From positions 1-23,041 of the forward strand of contig ONVG01000003.1 in NCBI GenBank assembly GCA_900321195.1: a stretch of DNA of 23,041 nt. Reading direction: 5' to 3'. Positions 7,898 through 14,990 of the stretch are shown here, piece after piece. A program made the position numbers and the translations under genes. The stretch is from an uncultured Eubacteriales bacterium. Lineage in GTDB: Bacteria > Bacillota > Clostridia > Oscillospirales > Acutalibacteraceae. The first letter of the stretch is position 1, and each line of letters opens with the position of its first letter. Under the pieces are notes generated by a model. It searched no databases, was not told where the DNA came from, and was given only the letters and a program-made list of their open reading frames with translations.

Positions 7898-9208
7898 TTA
7901 CTGGTTTCTGAGGTCAACTATACGCTTTGCCTTGCCCTGGAAACGCTCTATCGTCTTAGGAGCAACAAGAGTTACCTTTGTGCGAAGTCCGAGTATAGAC
8001 TGCATCTTTGCCTCGATATGTGATTTCAGTGCGCTGAGGCTCTGATAGTTGTCAAGGAGCGCCGCATTCTGAAGCTCTACCTTTATTTCAAGGCTGTCTT
8101 TGTAATGCTCTCTTGTGATTATCAGCATGTAGTGCGGAGCAATGTCCTTTATGTTGATAAGGATGTTCTCTATCTGTGTCGGGAACACGTTTACACCCTT
8201 TATTATCATCATATCGTCTGTTCTGCCCATAGTCTTTGCCATTCTTGCATGTGTTCTTCCGCATGAGCATGGCTCGTAGCTTATCTTTGTGATATCCTTT
8301 GTTCTGTATCTGAGCACCGGCATTCCGCGTCTTGTAAGAGTGGTTATAACAAGCTCGCCTACCTCGCCTTCTCCAAGCTTCTTGCCTGTATCATGGTCGA
8401 TTATCTCAGGCAGGAAGTGATCCTCCGCAAAATGCATACCGTTTCTTGCCTCACAGTCGCCGGATACGCCGGGACCGCCAAGCTCTGTCATGCCGTAGTT
8501 GTCTGATACACGGATATTGAAGTTTGACTCTATCTGTGACCTCATGGCAGGCGTACACGGCTCGGAGCCGAGTATTCCAAGGCGGAGCTTATAGTCAGAA
8601 AGCGGATAGCCTGCTTCCTTTACGGCTTCCGAAAGATAGAGAGCGTATGACGGTGTTGCAACAAGACCTGTTACGCCGTAGTCACGCATCATCATAAGCT
8701 GTTTTTCGGTGTTTCCCGATGAAGCCGGTATTACTGTAGCACCGATATTTTCCATACCGTAATGAAGTCCGAGCGCACCCGTAAACAATCCGTAACCGAA
8801 GCTTATCTGTATAACATCATCGGCAGTAACGCCGCCTGCAACGGCAACTCTCGAAACTATGTCAGCCCATATCTTTATATCCTCTTTTGTGTAGACACCG
8901 ACTGTCGGCTTGCCTGTCGTACCTGATGACGCATGTATTCTTACTATATCCTTCATCGGAACAGCCATAAGTCCGAAAGGATAGTTGTCACGGAAATCAT
9001 CCTTTGTTGTAAAAGGGATATACTCGATGTCGGAAAGCGTCTTTATCTTTGAGCCGTCGCCGACACCTGCATCCGTGAGTCTTTTGTGATACAGCGGTAC
9101 ATTATCATAGCAGTACTTGACTGTTTCTTTCAGTCTTTCAAGCTGTATCTTCTCAATCTCGGTTCTTGGGAGTGTTTCAATGTCCTTCTGAAACATCATT
9201 CTTATCAT
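7898..9208 (-). CDS. paaK: Phenylacetate-CoA ligase (first copy in the operon)
   Basis: AMP-forming aryl-acid:CoA ligase of 436 residues, homologous throughout to the ligase at 4142-5470. ASSGTTGK (residues 93-100) is the phosphate loop, YGMTELGGPGVSGD follows, and DDMMIIKGVNVFPTQIE marks the C-terminal domain; CSCGRTH is also present. The ATG at 9208 overlaps the upstream symporter stop as ATGA, suggesting translational coupling. The best Shine-Dalgarno (AAAAGGA, around 9210-9216) is only one base from that ATG but about ten bases from the fourth-codon ATG at 9199, so the real start may be 9199 or 9196. Two ligases flanking iorAB suggest either different aryl acids or opposite directions of flux. 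Confidence 0.92.
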   Translation of the reverse strand: MIRMMFQKDIETLPRTEIEKIQLERLKETVKYCYDNVPLYHKRLTDAGVGDGSKIKTLSDIEYIPFTTKDDFRDNYPFGLMAVPMKDIVRIHASSGTTGKPTVGVYTKEDIKIWADIVSRVAVAGGVTADDVIQISFGYGLFTGALGLHYGMENIGATVIPASSGNTEKQLMMMRDYGVTGLVATPSYALYLSEAVKEAGYPLSDYKLRLGILGSEPCTPAMRSQIESNFNIRVSDNYGMTELGGPGVSGDCEARNGMHFAEDHFLPEIIDHDTGKKLGEGEVGELVITTLTRRGMPVLRYRTKDITKISYEPCSCGRTHARMAKTMGRTDDMMIIKGVNVFPTQIENILINIKDIAPHYMLIITREHYKDSLEIKVELQNAALLDNYQSLSALKSHIEAKMQSILGLRTKVTLVAPKTIERFQGKAKRIVDLRNQ

Positions 9209-10896
9209 TTCCTTTTCTTATTTTTTTTATTTTTAGAATCAGCGTCTTTTGTTGTTTTGACTGCATTTGCCGGCTTCTCGGCAGGCATATCGTCAAATAT
9301 CTCCTCGGATGCTTCCTCAACGATAGACTTCTTTGAGGAAACCGTTACCTTCCTGTTATAGCATGAGAATATGCCCTCAAGTCTGTCCTTATCCTTTGCA
9401 GGAGCGATAAGAGTTATTATCGGAGTGAGAACTATACCCAAAAGCATAGCTAACATACCTGCGTTTATAGGTGACTTGAAATATTCAAGCACAGCATTGT
9501 CGAACTTGACTCCGCCTATATTGCATGCAAACGATGCAAGGGATATTCCGATACCCAGAACGAAGTTTATCCATACTGCACACCTGGGCACACGCTTCAT
9601 ATAAAGTCCGTACATGAACGGAGCAAGGAATGCGCCTGCAAGTGCGCCCCATGAAACGCCCATCATCTGAGATATGAACATAACAGGTGAGCTTGCCTGT
9701 ACTATTGCTATTATAGCAGATATTGCGATAAAGAAAACTATAAGTACTCTTATCCAGAGAAGCTTGCTCTTCTCCTCCATTTTCTTTTTGGAGCAGAAAA
9801 CAGGGTCTATGAAGTCGATAGTGAGCACCGAGCTTGATGTAAGAACAAGGCTTGAAAGCGTACTCATTGATGCCGAAAGCACGAGGATAACAACTATACC
9901 TATTATCATAGGAGAAAGATTTTCGAGCATTGTCGGTATAACAGAGTCATAACCGCCTACGGGCTTTCCGTCGGGACCTGCCGTACCGAAAAGTCTGCCG
10001 AAGCCGCCGAGGAAGTAACAGCCGCCTGCTACTATTATAGCAAATACAGTTGAAACTATAGTTCCCGTACTGATAGATTTTTCGGATTTGATAGCATAGA
10101 ATTTCTGTACCATCTGAGGAAGTCCCCATGTGCCGAGCGATGTAAGTATAACAACACCGATAAGCGCGAATATATCGGGACCGAAGAAGGATGTATATAC
10201 GCCCTTGAATTCAGTTCCGCCTGCTGTAGTCACACTCTGCTGTGAAAGCTTTGCGATAGTTTCGGTAAGACCGCCGTTTACCTGCATTACTGCAACTATT
10301 ACCGCAACTATGCCTGCAAGCATTACTATACCCTGTATAAAGTCGTTTATAGCCGTAGCCATATAGCCGCCCAGAACTACATAAACGCCTGTCAGCACTG
10401 CCATTGCAAGAACACAGTAAACATAGGGTATGCCGAACGCCATTTCAAAAAGTCTTGAAAGACCGTTGTAGAGCGACGCCGTATAAGGTATAAGGAAAAT
10501 AAAGATTATGACCGATGCGGCAATTTTGAGTGCCTTTGAATCATATCTCTTTGCAAAGAAGTCGGGCATAGTGGCAGAATCAAGGTGCTGTGTCATTACT
10601 CTTGTACGTCTGCCAAGCACGTTCCATGCCAGAAGTGAGCCTATAAACGCATTTCCCAGACCTATCCATGTAGATGCAAGTCCGAATCTCCAGCCGAACT
10701 GTCCTGCATAGCCTACAAATATTACGGCTGAAAAGTATGAAGTACCAAACGCAAAAGCCGTGAGCCAGGGGCCTACAGAACGATTTCCCAGCACAAAGCT
10801 GTTTACATTTGTTGCCTGTTTCCGACAGTATATGCCGACACCTATCATGACCGCAAAGAATACGACCAGAAACAGTATCTTGATAAACATATCCAT
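9205..10896 (-). CDS. Sodium:solute symporter (SSS family)
   Basis: Membrane transporter of the SSS (PutP/ActP/PanF) family, 563 residues with about 13 hydrophobic segments. GGYMATAINDFIQGI (176-190) is the family signature. A Ser-rich SSLVLTSSSVLTIDF stretch corresponds to the helix that helps form the Na+ site in this fold. The C-terminal tail is cytosolic and highly charged (KNKKNKKRK). It is the first gene of the six-gene minus operon, with GGAGAG at 10905-10910, eight bases before ATG. Given the ligases and IorAB downstream, the likely cargo is an organic or aromatic acid (such as phenylacetate), but SSS substrates cannot be read from sequence. Confidence 0.9.
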   Translation of the reverse strand: MDMFIKILFLVVFFAVMIGVGIYCRKQATNVNSFVLGNRSVGPWLTAFAFGTSYFSAVIFVGYAGQFGWRFGLASTWIGLGNAFIGSLLAWNVLGRRTRVMTQHLDSATMPDFFAKRYDSKALKIAASVIIFIFLIPYTASLYNGLSRLFEMAFGIPYVYCVLAMAVLTGVYVVLGGYMATAINDFIQGIVMLAGIVAVIVAVMQVNGGLTETIAKLSQQSVTTAGGTEFKGVYTSFFGPDIFALIGVVILTSLGTWGLPQMVQKFYAIKSEKSISTGTIVSTVFAIIVAGGCYFLGGFGRLFGTAGPDGKPVGGYDSVIPTMLENLSPMIIGIVVILVLSASMSTLSSLVLTSSSVLTIDFIDPVFCSKKKMEEKSKLLWIRVLIVFFIAISAIIAIVQASSPVMFISQMMGVSWGALAGAFLAPFMYGLYMKRVPRCAVWINFVLGIGISLASFACNIGGVKFDNAVLEYFKSPINAGMLAMLLGIVLTPIITLIAPAKDKDRLEGIFSCYNRKVTVSSKKSIVEEASEEIFDDMPAEKPANAVKTTKDADSKNKKNKKRK

Positions 10897-10930
10897 TTAA
10901 TTATCTCTCCTTTATTTTTCTTTAATGGAA

Positions 10931-10948
10931 ATATTATCTCAATAATAT
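10931..10948. promoter_or_regulatory. Inverted repeat in the divergent spacer
   Basis: ATATTAT-ctca-ATAATAT is a perfect 7-bp inverted repeat in the 129-base spacer between the divergent symporter operon and the amidohydrolase gene. AATATTATC recurs near 10990. The spacer must hold both promoters, but I see no convincing -35/-10 pair on either strand. It could be an operator; AT-rich chance palindromes are common. Confidence 0.3.
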
Positions 10949-11025
10949 ATGCTATATTTTACTTTGCTGATACTGCAAAACAATACAGCAATATTATCAA
11001 AGCCGTTATCAAGAGAGGAATAAAC

Positions 11026-11859
11026 ATGGTAATCGATTTTCATACACATATCTACCCCGACAAAATAGCCGAACGCACGATAAATGCGCTCGTAAACTCT
11101 GCAAAAAACGTCTGTGCAAATACAGACGGCACACTTTCAGGACTTCTGAAAAGCATGGATGATGCAGGTATTGACAAGTCTGTCATACTTCCCGTTGCAA
11201 CACGCAAGGAACAGTTTGACACGATAAATAATTTTGCTCTGAACATAAACAAAACACAGAAAAGGCTCGTTTCATTCGGCGGGATACATCCCGATGATGA
11301 TAATATCCCCGAAAAGCTGAGATATCTCAAAGAAAACGGCTTCAAGGGAATAAAGATACATCCCGACTATACGGGCACATTCATAGATGATGAAAGATAC
11401 ATCAAAATAATAAGCGAATGTGCAAGGCTCGGTCTTAAAGTCATCACACACGCAGGAGTTGACCCTGCATTTGACGTTATACACTGTCCGCCCGAAAAGG
11501 CAAGAGCTGTTCTTGACAGGGTAAGCCTTGAAACAGGCGTTACAGAACCCTTCATCATATTCGCACACTTAGGCGGTATGCTCATGCACGAGGATGTAAT
11601 GAAATATCTTGCAGGAACAAACTGCTATATTGAGATAAGCTGTTCATTCCCGTCTCTCACCCATTTCTGCAATAATACAGACGAGGATGTTATCGAAACG
11701 ATAAAAGTGCATGGAGCGGACAAGATACTCTTCGGCACAGACAGCCCGTGGAATGACCAAAAAGCTTATATTGACCATTTCAGAAGGCTTGACGGGATAA
11801 GCGACAAACAAAAGGATATGATACTTCATACCAATGCCGAAAAGCTGCTTGCTGACTGA
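11026..11859 (+). CDS. Metal-dependent amidohydrolase (amidohydrolase 2-type)
   Basis: TIM-barrel hydrolase, 277 residues, cytoplasmic (no signal peptide). The metal-site pattern of the amidohydrolase superfamily is visible: HTH at residues 6-8 after strand one, GIKIHP (108-113), H142 in ITHAGVD, H181 in FAHLGG, and the catalytic Asp D239 in FGTDSPW. The family includes ACMSD-like decarboxylases, pyrone-dicarboxylate lactonase and many uncharacterised enzymes, so the reaction (hydrolysis or non-oxidative decarboxylation) cannot be specified. GAGAGG lies about eight bases before ATG. It is divergent from the aryl-acid operon and may share control or a pathway with it, but that is only positional. 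Confidence 0.85.
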   Translation: MVIDFHTHIYPDKIAERTINALVNSAKNVCANTDGTLSGLLKSMDDAGIDKSVILPVATRKEQFDTINNFALNINKTQKRLVSFGGIHPDDDNIPEKLRYLKENGFKGIKIHPDYTGTFIDDERYIKIISECARLGLKVITHAGVDPAFDVIHCPPEKARAVLDRVSLETGVTEPFIIFAHLGGMLMHEDVMKYLAGTNCYIEISCSFPSLTHFCNNTDEDVIETIKVHGADKILFGTDSPWNDQKAYIDHFRRLDGISDKQKDMILHTNAEKLLAD

Positions 11860-12222
11860 GCATATCATAATATCTGTAAAAAAGCACTCATACATTATAT
11901 CACTTTACAGTGTTAAAGTCAATTCCAATTTACAGCATAGCATCTGACACGATACACAAACTTTAAGCAGGCATTTTGTACAATGTGGAATGTTGAAAGT
12001 GGAATTAAAACTCAAAACTCAAAGCTAAAATGTTAATAAATATACAGGTCAAGGTCACGGAAAAACTTAAAATCAGAGCTGCCATTTAACATAAAGTTAA
12101 TAGTTTTTCCACATTAATTCCTAATTAATTCCTTATCATTTCCTAAAAGACATAATATACTGTAATCACAGAAACAACAAAAACAAAAAAACAAAGCTCA
12201 GAATTTCAAGGAGGTTTTCAAT
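11860..12222 (+). other. 363-base AT-rich spacer with repeats and alternative hairpins
   Basis: No gene is seen here. Near the 5' end, two mutually exclusive small stems are possible: CTGTAAA (11874-11880) with TTTACAG (11904-11910), or ACTTTA (11902-11907) with TAAAGT (11914-11919). Neither has a poly-T tail, so no standard terminator is recognised for the amidohydrolase gene. The middle (about 11978-12022) holds degenerate direct repeats (GTGGAAT twice, AAACTCA twice) like remnants of short interspersed repeats. The 3' part carries the promoter and ribosome site of the lipoprotein gene. Confidence 0.5.
12133..12161 (+). promoter_or_regulatory. Promoter of the beta-helix lipoprotein gene
   Basis: TTATCA (12133-12138), a 17-base spacer and TATACT (12156-12161) predict a transcript start near 12168 and a leader of about 55 bases ending in the AAGGAGG ribosome site. 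Confidence 0.65.
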
Positions 12223-13605
12223 ATGTTAAAAAAGACTATGGCCGTAATGATCTCAGCATTCCTTATATGCTCACTCGCTGCATGTACTTCAAACAATACA
12301 TCAGGCAGTTCATCTGCAAGTACAGCAAGCTCACAGACATCTGTATCTTCAAAAGATGCTGCAAGCACTGTCAGCACCGCCGAAAGCACTGCTGACAGCA
12401 GCAAAAATACGGAGCAAAGCTCACAAAGCACCGAAAATTCTCAGTCATCACAAAGCTCCAAAGCTGATGAATCTTCGGACAGTACTTCAAGCTCAAAGGT
12501 GATCATAGAGTCTGTATCAAACAGCAAGATAGACACATCCGATATATTCTCGGAGCGTGACTTAAAGCAGACTGCTGATACATCCGATGCCAAAACAATA
12601 CAGGCAAGCGACAACAAGACAGAAACAATAACAGAAGAAGGCGTTTACATCATAACAGGCAGCGCAAGCAACTTTACCGTAAAGGTCGAAGCCGACAATA
12701 AAGCAAAAGTCCAGTTAGTGCTTGACGGTCTTACAGTTACAAACGACAGCTTCCCTGTTATATATGTAGTATCGGCTGACAAGTGCTTCATCACAACGAC
12801 AGACAGCACAAGCACACTCTCCGTTACAGGAACCTTCACATCCGACGGTGATACAAATACCGATGCAGTAATATTCTCAAAGGATGATATAGTACTCAAC
12901 GGTACGGGAACACTTGTTATAAGCTCATCAGAAAACGGTATCTCCTGCAAGGACGATATAAAGATAACAGGCGGAACATACAATATAACTACCGCAAAAG
13001 ACAGCATTGAAGCCAAAGACTCAATATCCGTATATGCAGGAAACTTTGAGATAAACTCATCAAAAGACGCTTTCAACAGCGGAAATGACGATGATGATAC
13101 TGTCGGTCAGATATACATAAAAGACGGCACATTCAATATCAAGGCTTCAAGCGATGCTGTACAGGCAACAACTATAGTTCAGATAGACGGCGGAACATTC
13201 AGCATAACAGCCTCAGAGGGTATCGAGGGAACATATGTACAGATAAACGGCGGTACTATAAACATCACCGCATCTGACGACGGAATAAACGCTTCTCAGA
13301 AGAGCAAAAGTCTCGGCACACCGACTGTAGAATTCAACGGCGGCTATACAACTATAGTAATGGGACAGGGCGATACGGACGGTGTTGACGCAAACGGAAA
13401 TATAATCGTAAACGGCGGCACAATAGATGTGACAGCACAGATGTCATCATTCGACTATGACGGTACTGCACAGTTCAACGGCGGTACAATAATCATAAAC
13501 GGCACTCAGGTAGACTCTATCCCGCAGTCCATGATGGGCGGCGGACGAGGCGGCATGGGAGGCATGGGCGGCATGGGCAGACCCGGCGAAATGGCTCAGT
13601 TCTGA
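12223..13605 (+). CDS. Surface lipoprotein with beta-helix carbohydrate-binding-type repeats
   Basis: Predicted exported lipoprotein of 460 residues. It has a hydrophobic signal with lipobox LAAC (residues 18-21, lipidated C21), then a long Ser/Thr-rich disordered tether to about residue 110. A body of parallel-beta-helix repeats follows, with the consensus GGTFNIxASxDAI recurring roughly every 22-27 residues (for example GGTYNITTAKDSIEA, DGTFNIKASSDAVQA, GGTFSITASEGIEG, GGTINITASDDGINA). This matches the 'carbohydrate-binding domain-containing' (DUF4353, Cthe_2159-like) proteins, relatives of which bind acidic plant polysaccharides and calcium. The C-terminus is a Gly/Met/Arg tail (GGGRGGMGGMGGMGRPG). 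A strong GGAGG precedes ATG. It is followed by a small secreted protein and a two-component pair, suggesting an envelope-sensing block. The ligand is not established. Confidence 0.82.
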   Translation: MLKKTMAVMISAFLICSLAACTSNNTSGSSSASTASSQTSVSSKDAASTVSTAESTADSSKNTEQSSQSTENSQSSQSSKADESSDSTSSSKVIIESVSNSKIDTSDIFSERDLKQTADTSDAKTIQASDNKTETITEEGVYIITGSASNFTVKVEADNKAKVQLVLDGLTVTNDSFPVIYVVSADKCFITTTDSTSTLSVTGTFTSDGDTNTDAVIFSKDDIVLNGTGTLVISSSENGISCKDDIKITGGTYNITTAKDSIEAKDSISVYAGNFEINSSKDAFNSGNDDDDTVGQIYIKDGTFNIKASSDAVQATTIVQIDGGTFSITASEGIEGTYVQINGGTINITASDDGINASQKSKSLGTPTVEFNGGYTTIVMGQGDTDGVDANGNIIVNGGTIDVTAQMSSFDYDGTAQFNGGTIIINGTQVDSIPQSMMGGGRGGMGGMGGMGRPGEMAQF

Positions 13606-13685
13606 TAACCGAACGGCGCATGAAAATATGTCTGACTCTTAGAAATAAGATTCAGTATATAAATTCAAAGAAAGGACTGATAACA

Positions 13686-14150
13686 ATGAAGCACAAAAAA
13701 AGTCTTGCGGCTGTATGCATCATCTCAGCACTGATAATTACAGGCGGCGCAACCGCTGCCGCTGCTGAGTCGGCAGCGGCGTCAGACGCTCAGAACGGCA
13801 CGAGCATATCCGAGCAGCAGGACAGCACTCAGGACAGCACAAAAACACACAGACACAAAAAGCAGAAAAAAGGTCTTGCAGAAGGTCAGACGGAAGACGC
13901 TGAAAAGCAGCTCAAAAGACCTCACAGACACAAATGCCCGAACAGCACAACAGACAGCACAACAGACGAAACAGCAGACAACACGACTGAAAACAAAGCT
14001 GCAAAGCTCAGAAAGCACAAAAAATCACAGGACAGCACATCTGACAGCACATCTGACGGCACAGCAAAGCCTGAACGCCGCAGAAAGCACCTGAAAAAAT
14101 CGCAGCAAAACAGCGAAGTGCAGTCAGACGCAGAAACAGCTTCACTTTAA
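13686..14150 (+). CDS. Small secreted His/Lys-rich repeat protein, function unknown
   Basis: I do not recognise this protein. It has 154 residues starting at 13686, where AAAGGA (13671-13676) lies nine bases before ATG; an in-frame ATG at 13620 lacks a good site. An N-terminal signal peptide (KHKK, then a hydrophobic Ala/Ile-rich core to about residue 27) predicts export. The mature part is low-complexity and alternates basic modules (HRHKKQKK, RPHRHKC, LRKHKKSQ, RRRKHLKKSQ) with Ser/Thr/Asp/Gln runs such as STTDSTTDE and STSDSTSD. The DNA behind it is itself repetitive (GACAGCACATCT in tandem). One Cys is present. It follows the lipoprotein gene by 80 bases and precedes a two-component system. 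Metal, polyanion or wall-teichoic-acid binding would fit the composition, but that is speculation. Confidence 0.7.
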   Translation: MKHKKSLAAVCIISALIITGGATAAAAESAAASDAQNGTSISEQQDSTQDSTKTHRHKKQKKGLAEGQTEDAEKQLKRPHRHKCPNSTTDSTTDETADNTTENKAAKLRKHKKSQDSTSDSTSDGTAKPERRRKHLKKSQQNSEVQSDAETASL

Positions 14151-14188
14151 ACAAAAAATATCCGCAAAAACGATACTCCGTAAAATGT

Positions 14189-14223
14189 ACGCTTCACAGG
14201 ATGCATATGCATTCTGTGAGCGT
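14189..14223. other. Long imperfect hairpin before the two-component operon
   Basis: The 35-base element reads ACGCT, extra T, CACAG, G, ATGCAT then ATGCAT, T, CTGTG, A, GCGT. It folds with a single bulge and one G-U pair into a stem of about 14-16 bp around ATGCATATGCAT. No T-run follows on the plus strand, so it is not a standard terminator of the upstream gene. It could be a 3'-end-stabilising hairpin, a weak terminator or a protein-binding palindrome. Confidence 0.55.
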
Positions 14224-14248
14224 ATTGTCTGTAAGAAATATTTTGTAC

Positions 14249-14277
14249 TATGAAAAACCGCCTGTGTGGTGTATAAT
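14249..14277 (+). promoter_or_regulatory. Possible promoter of the two-component operon
   Basis: A perfect TATAAT -10 (14272-14277) is seen 32 bases before the start codon. The -35 at 17-base spacing (TATGAA, 14249-14254) is poor, which would suit an activator-dependent promoter such as an autoregulated response-regulator gene. Confidence 0.45.
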
Positions 14278-14309
14278 ATATCCATAACTTTTACATTGAG
14301 GTGGTTCTT

Positions 14310-14990
14310 ATGCCAAAAATACTTATAGCTGATGACGAAACGGATATCTCTATGCTCATAAAAAGATACGCAGAACGCGAAGGATATGAAGTTACAAGCG
14401 TTGAGGACGGCAGTGATGCGATAGAGATATGCAAAAAAGAGGATTTTGACATTATAATCATGGATGTTATGATGCCCGATACCGACGGTTTTACAGCGTG
14501 CAGAAAAATTCATGAAACAAAGGATATACCTGTCATTATGCTTTCCGCAAGAGGAACGGAATATGATAAGCTTTTCGGGTTTGAGGTCGGCGTTGACGAT
14601 TATGTAACAAAACCGTTCTCTCCAAAAGAGCTTATGGCAAGAATAAAGGTCATAATAAAGCGTCACTCTGTTACAGCGGAAAAGAAAAACGACAGCATTG
14701 TCAAAGCCGGCGGTATAGAGATAGATATTCCCGGTCATACAGTATATATTGACGGCGAAAAGACCGACCTTACAGCCAAAGAATACGGTATTCTTCTCTA
14801 TCTTGTCAGAAACAAGGGGATAGTTCTGTCGAGAGATCAGATACTCAATGAAGTATGGGGATATGACTACTTCGGTGACGACAGAACTGTTGACTGGCAG
14901 ATAAAGCTCCTCAGAGGAAAATTAGGAAAATACCGTGACTCAGTACATACTATACGAGGGGCGGGATACAAATTTGAAGATAAAAACTAA
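14310..14990 (+). CDS. OmpR-family response regulator
   Basis: DNA-binding response regulator of 226 residues. The receiver domain has the acidic pair D8/D9, phospho-acceptor D52 (IIMDVMMPD), and K101 in YVTKPFSPKE. The C-terminal winged helix ends with the typical WGYDYFGDDRTVDWQI and TIRGAGYKFE blocks. The start at 14310 is chosen because GAGGTGG (14298-14304) is five bases upstream and MPKILIADDE is the normal receiver N-terminus; an in-frame GTG at 14301 lies inside that ribosome site. It is co-transcribed with, and overlaps, the kinase gene. Target genes are unknown; the two upstream surface-protein genes are the obvious candidates. Confidence 0.93.
   Translation: MPKILIADDETDISMLIKRYAEREGYEVTSVEDGSDAIEICKKEDFDIIIMDVMMPDTDGFTACRKIHETKDIPVIMLSARGTEYDKLFGFEVGVDDYVTKPFSPKELMARIKVIIKRHSVTAEKKNDSIVKAGGIEIDIPGHTVYIDGEKTDLTAKEYGILLYLVRNKGIVLSRDQILNEVWGYDYFGDDRTVDWQIKLLRGKLGKYRDSVHTIRGAGYKFEDKN

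Noticed and set aside
12645..13076. 143-codon minus-strand frame inside the lipoprotein gene
   Set aside because: It is the reverse reading of the repeated beta-helix codons and has no ribosome site or recognisable features.
13870..14100. CRISPR-like array in the repetitive small-protein gene
   Set aside because: The repeats are short, imperfect and in coding phase (Ser/Thr/Asp and His/Lys codons), without regular unique spacers.
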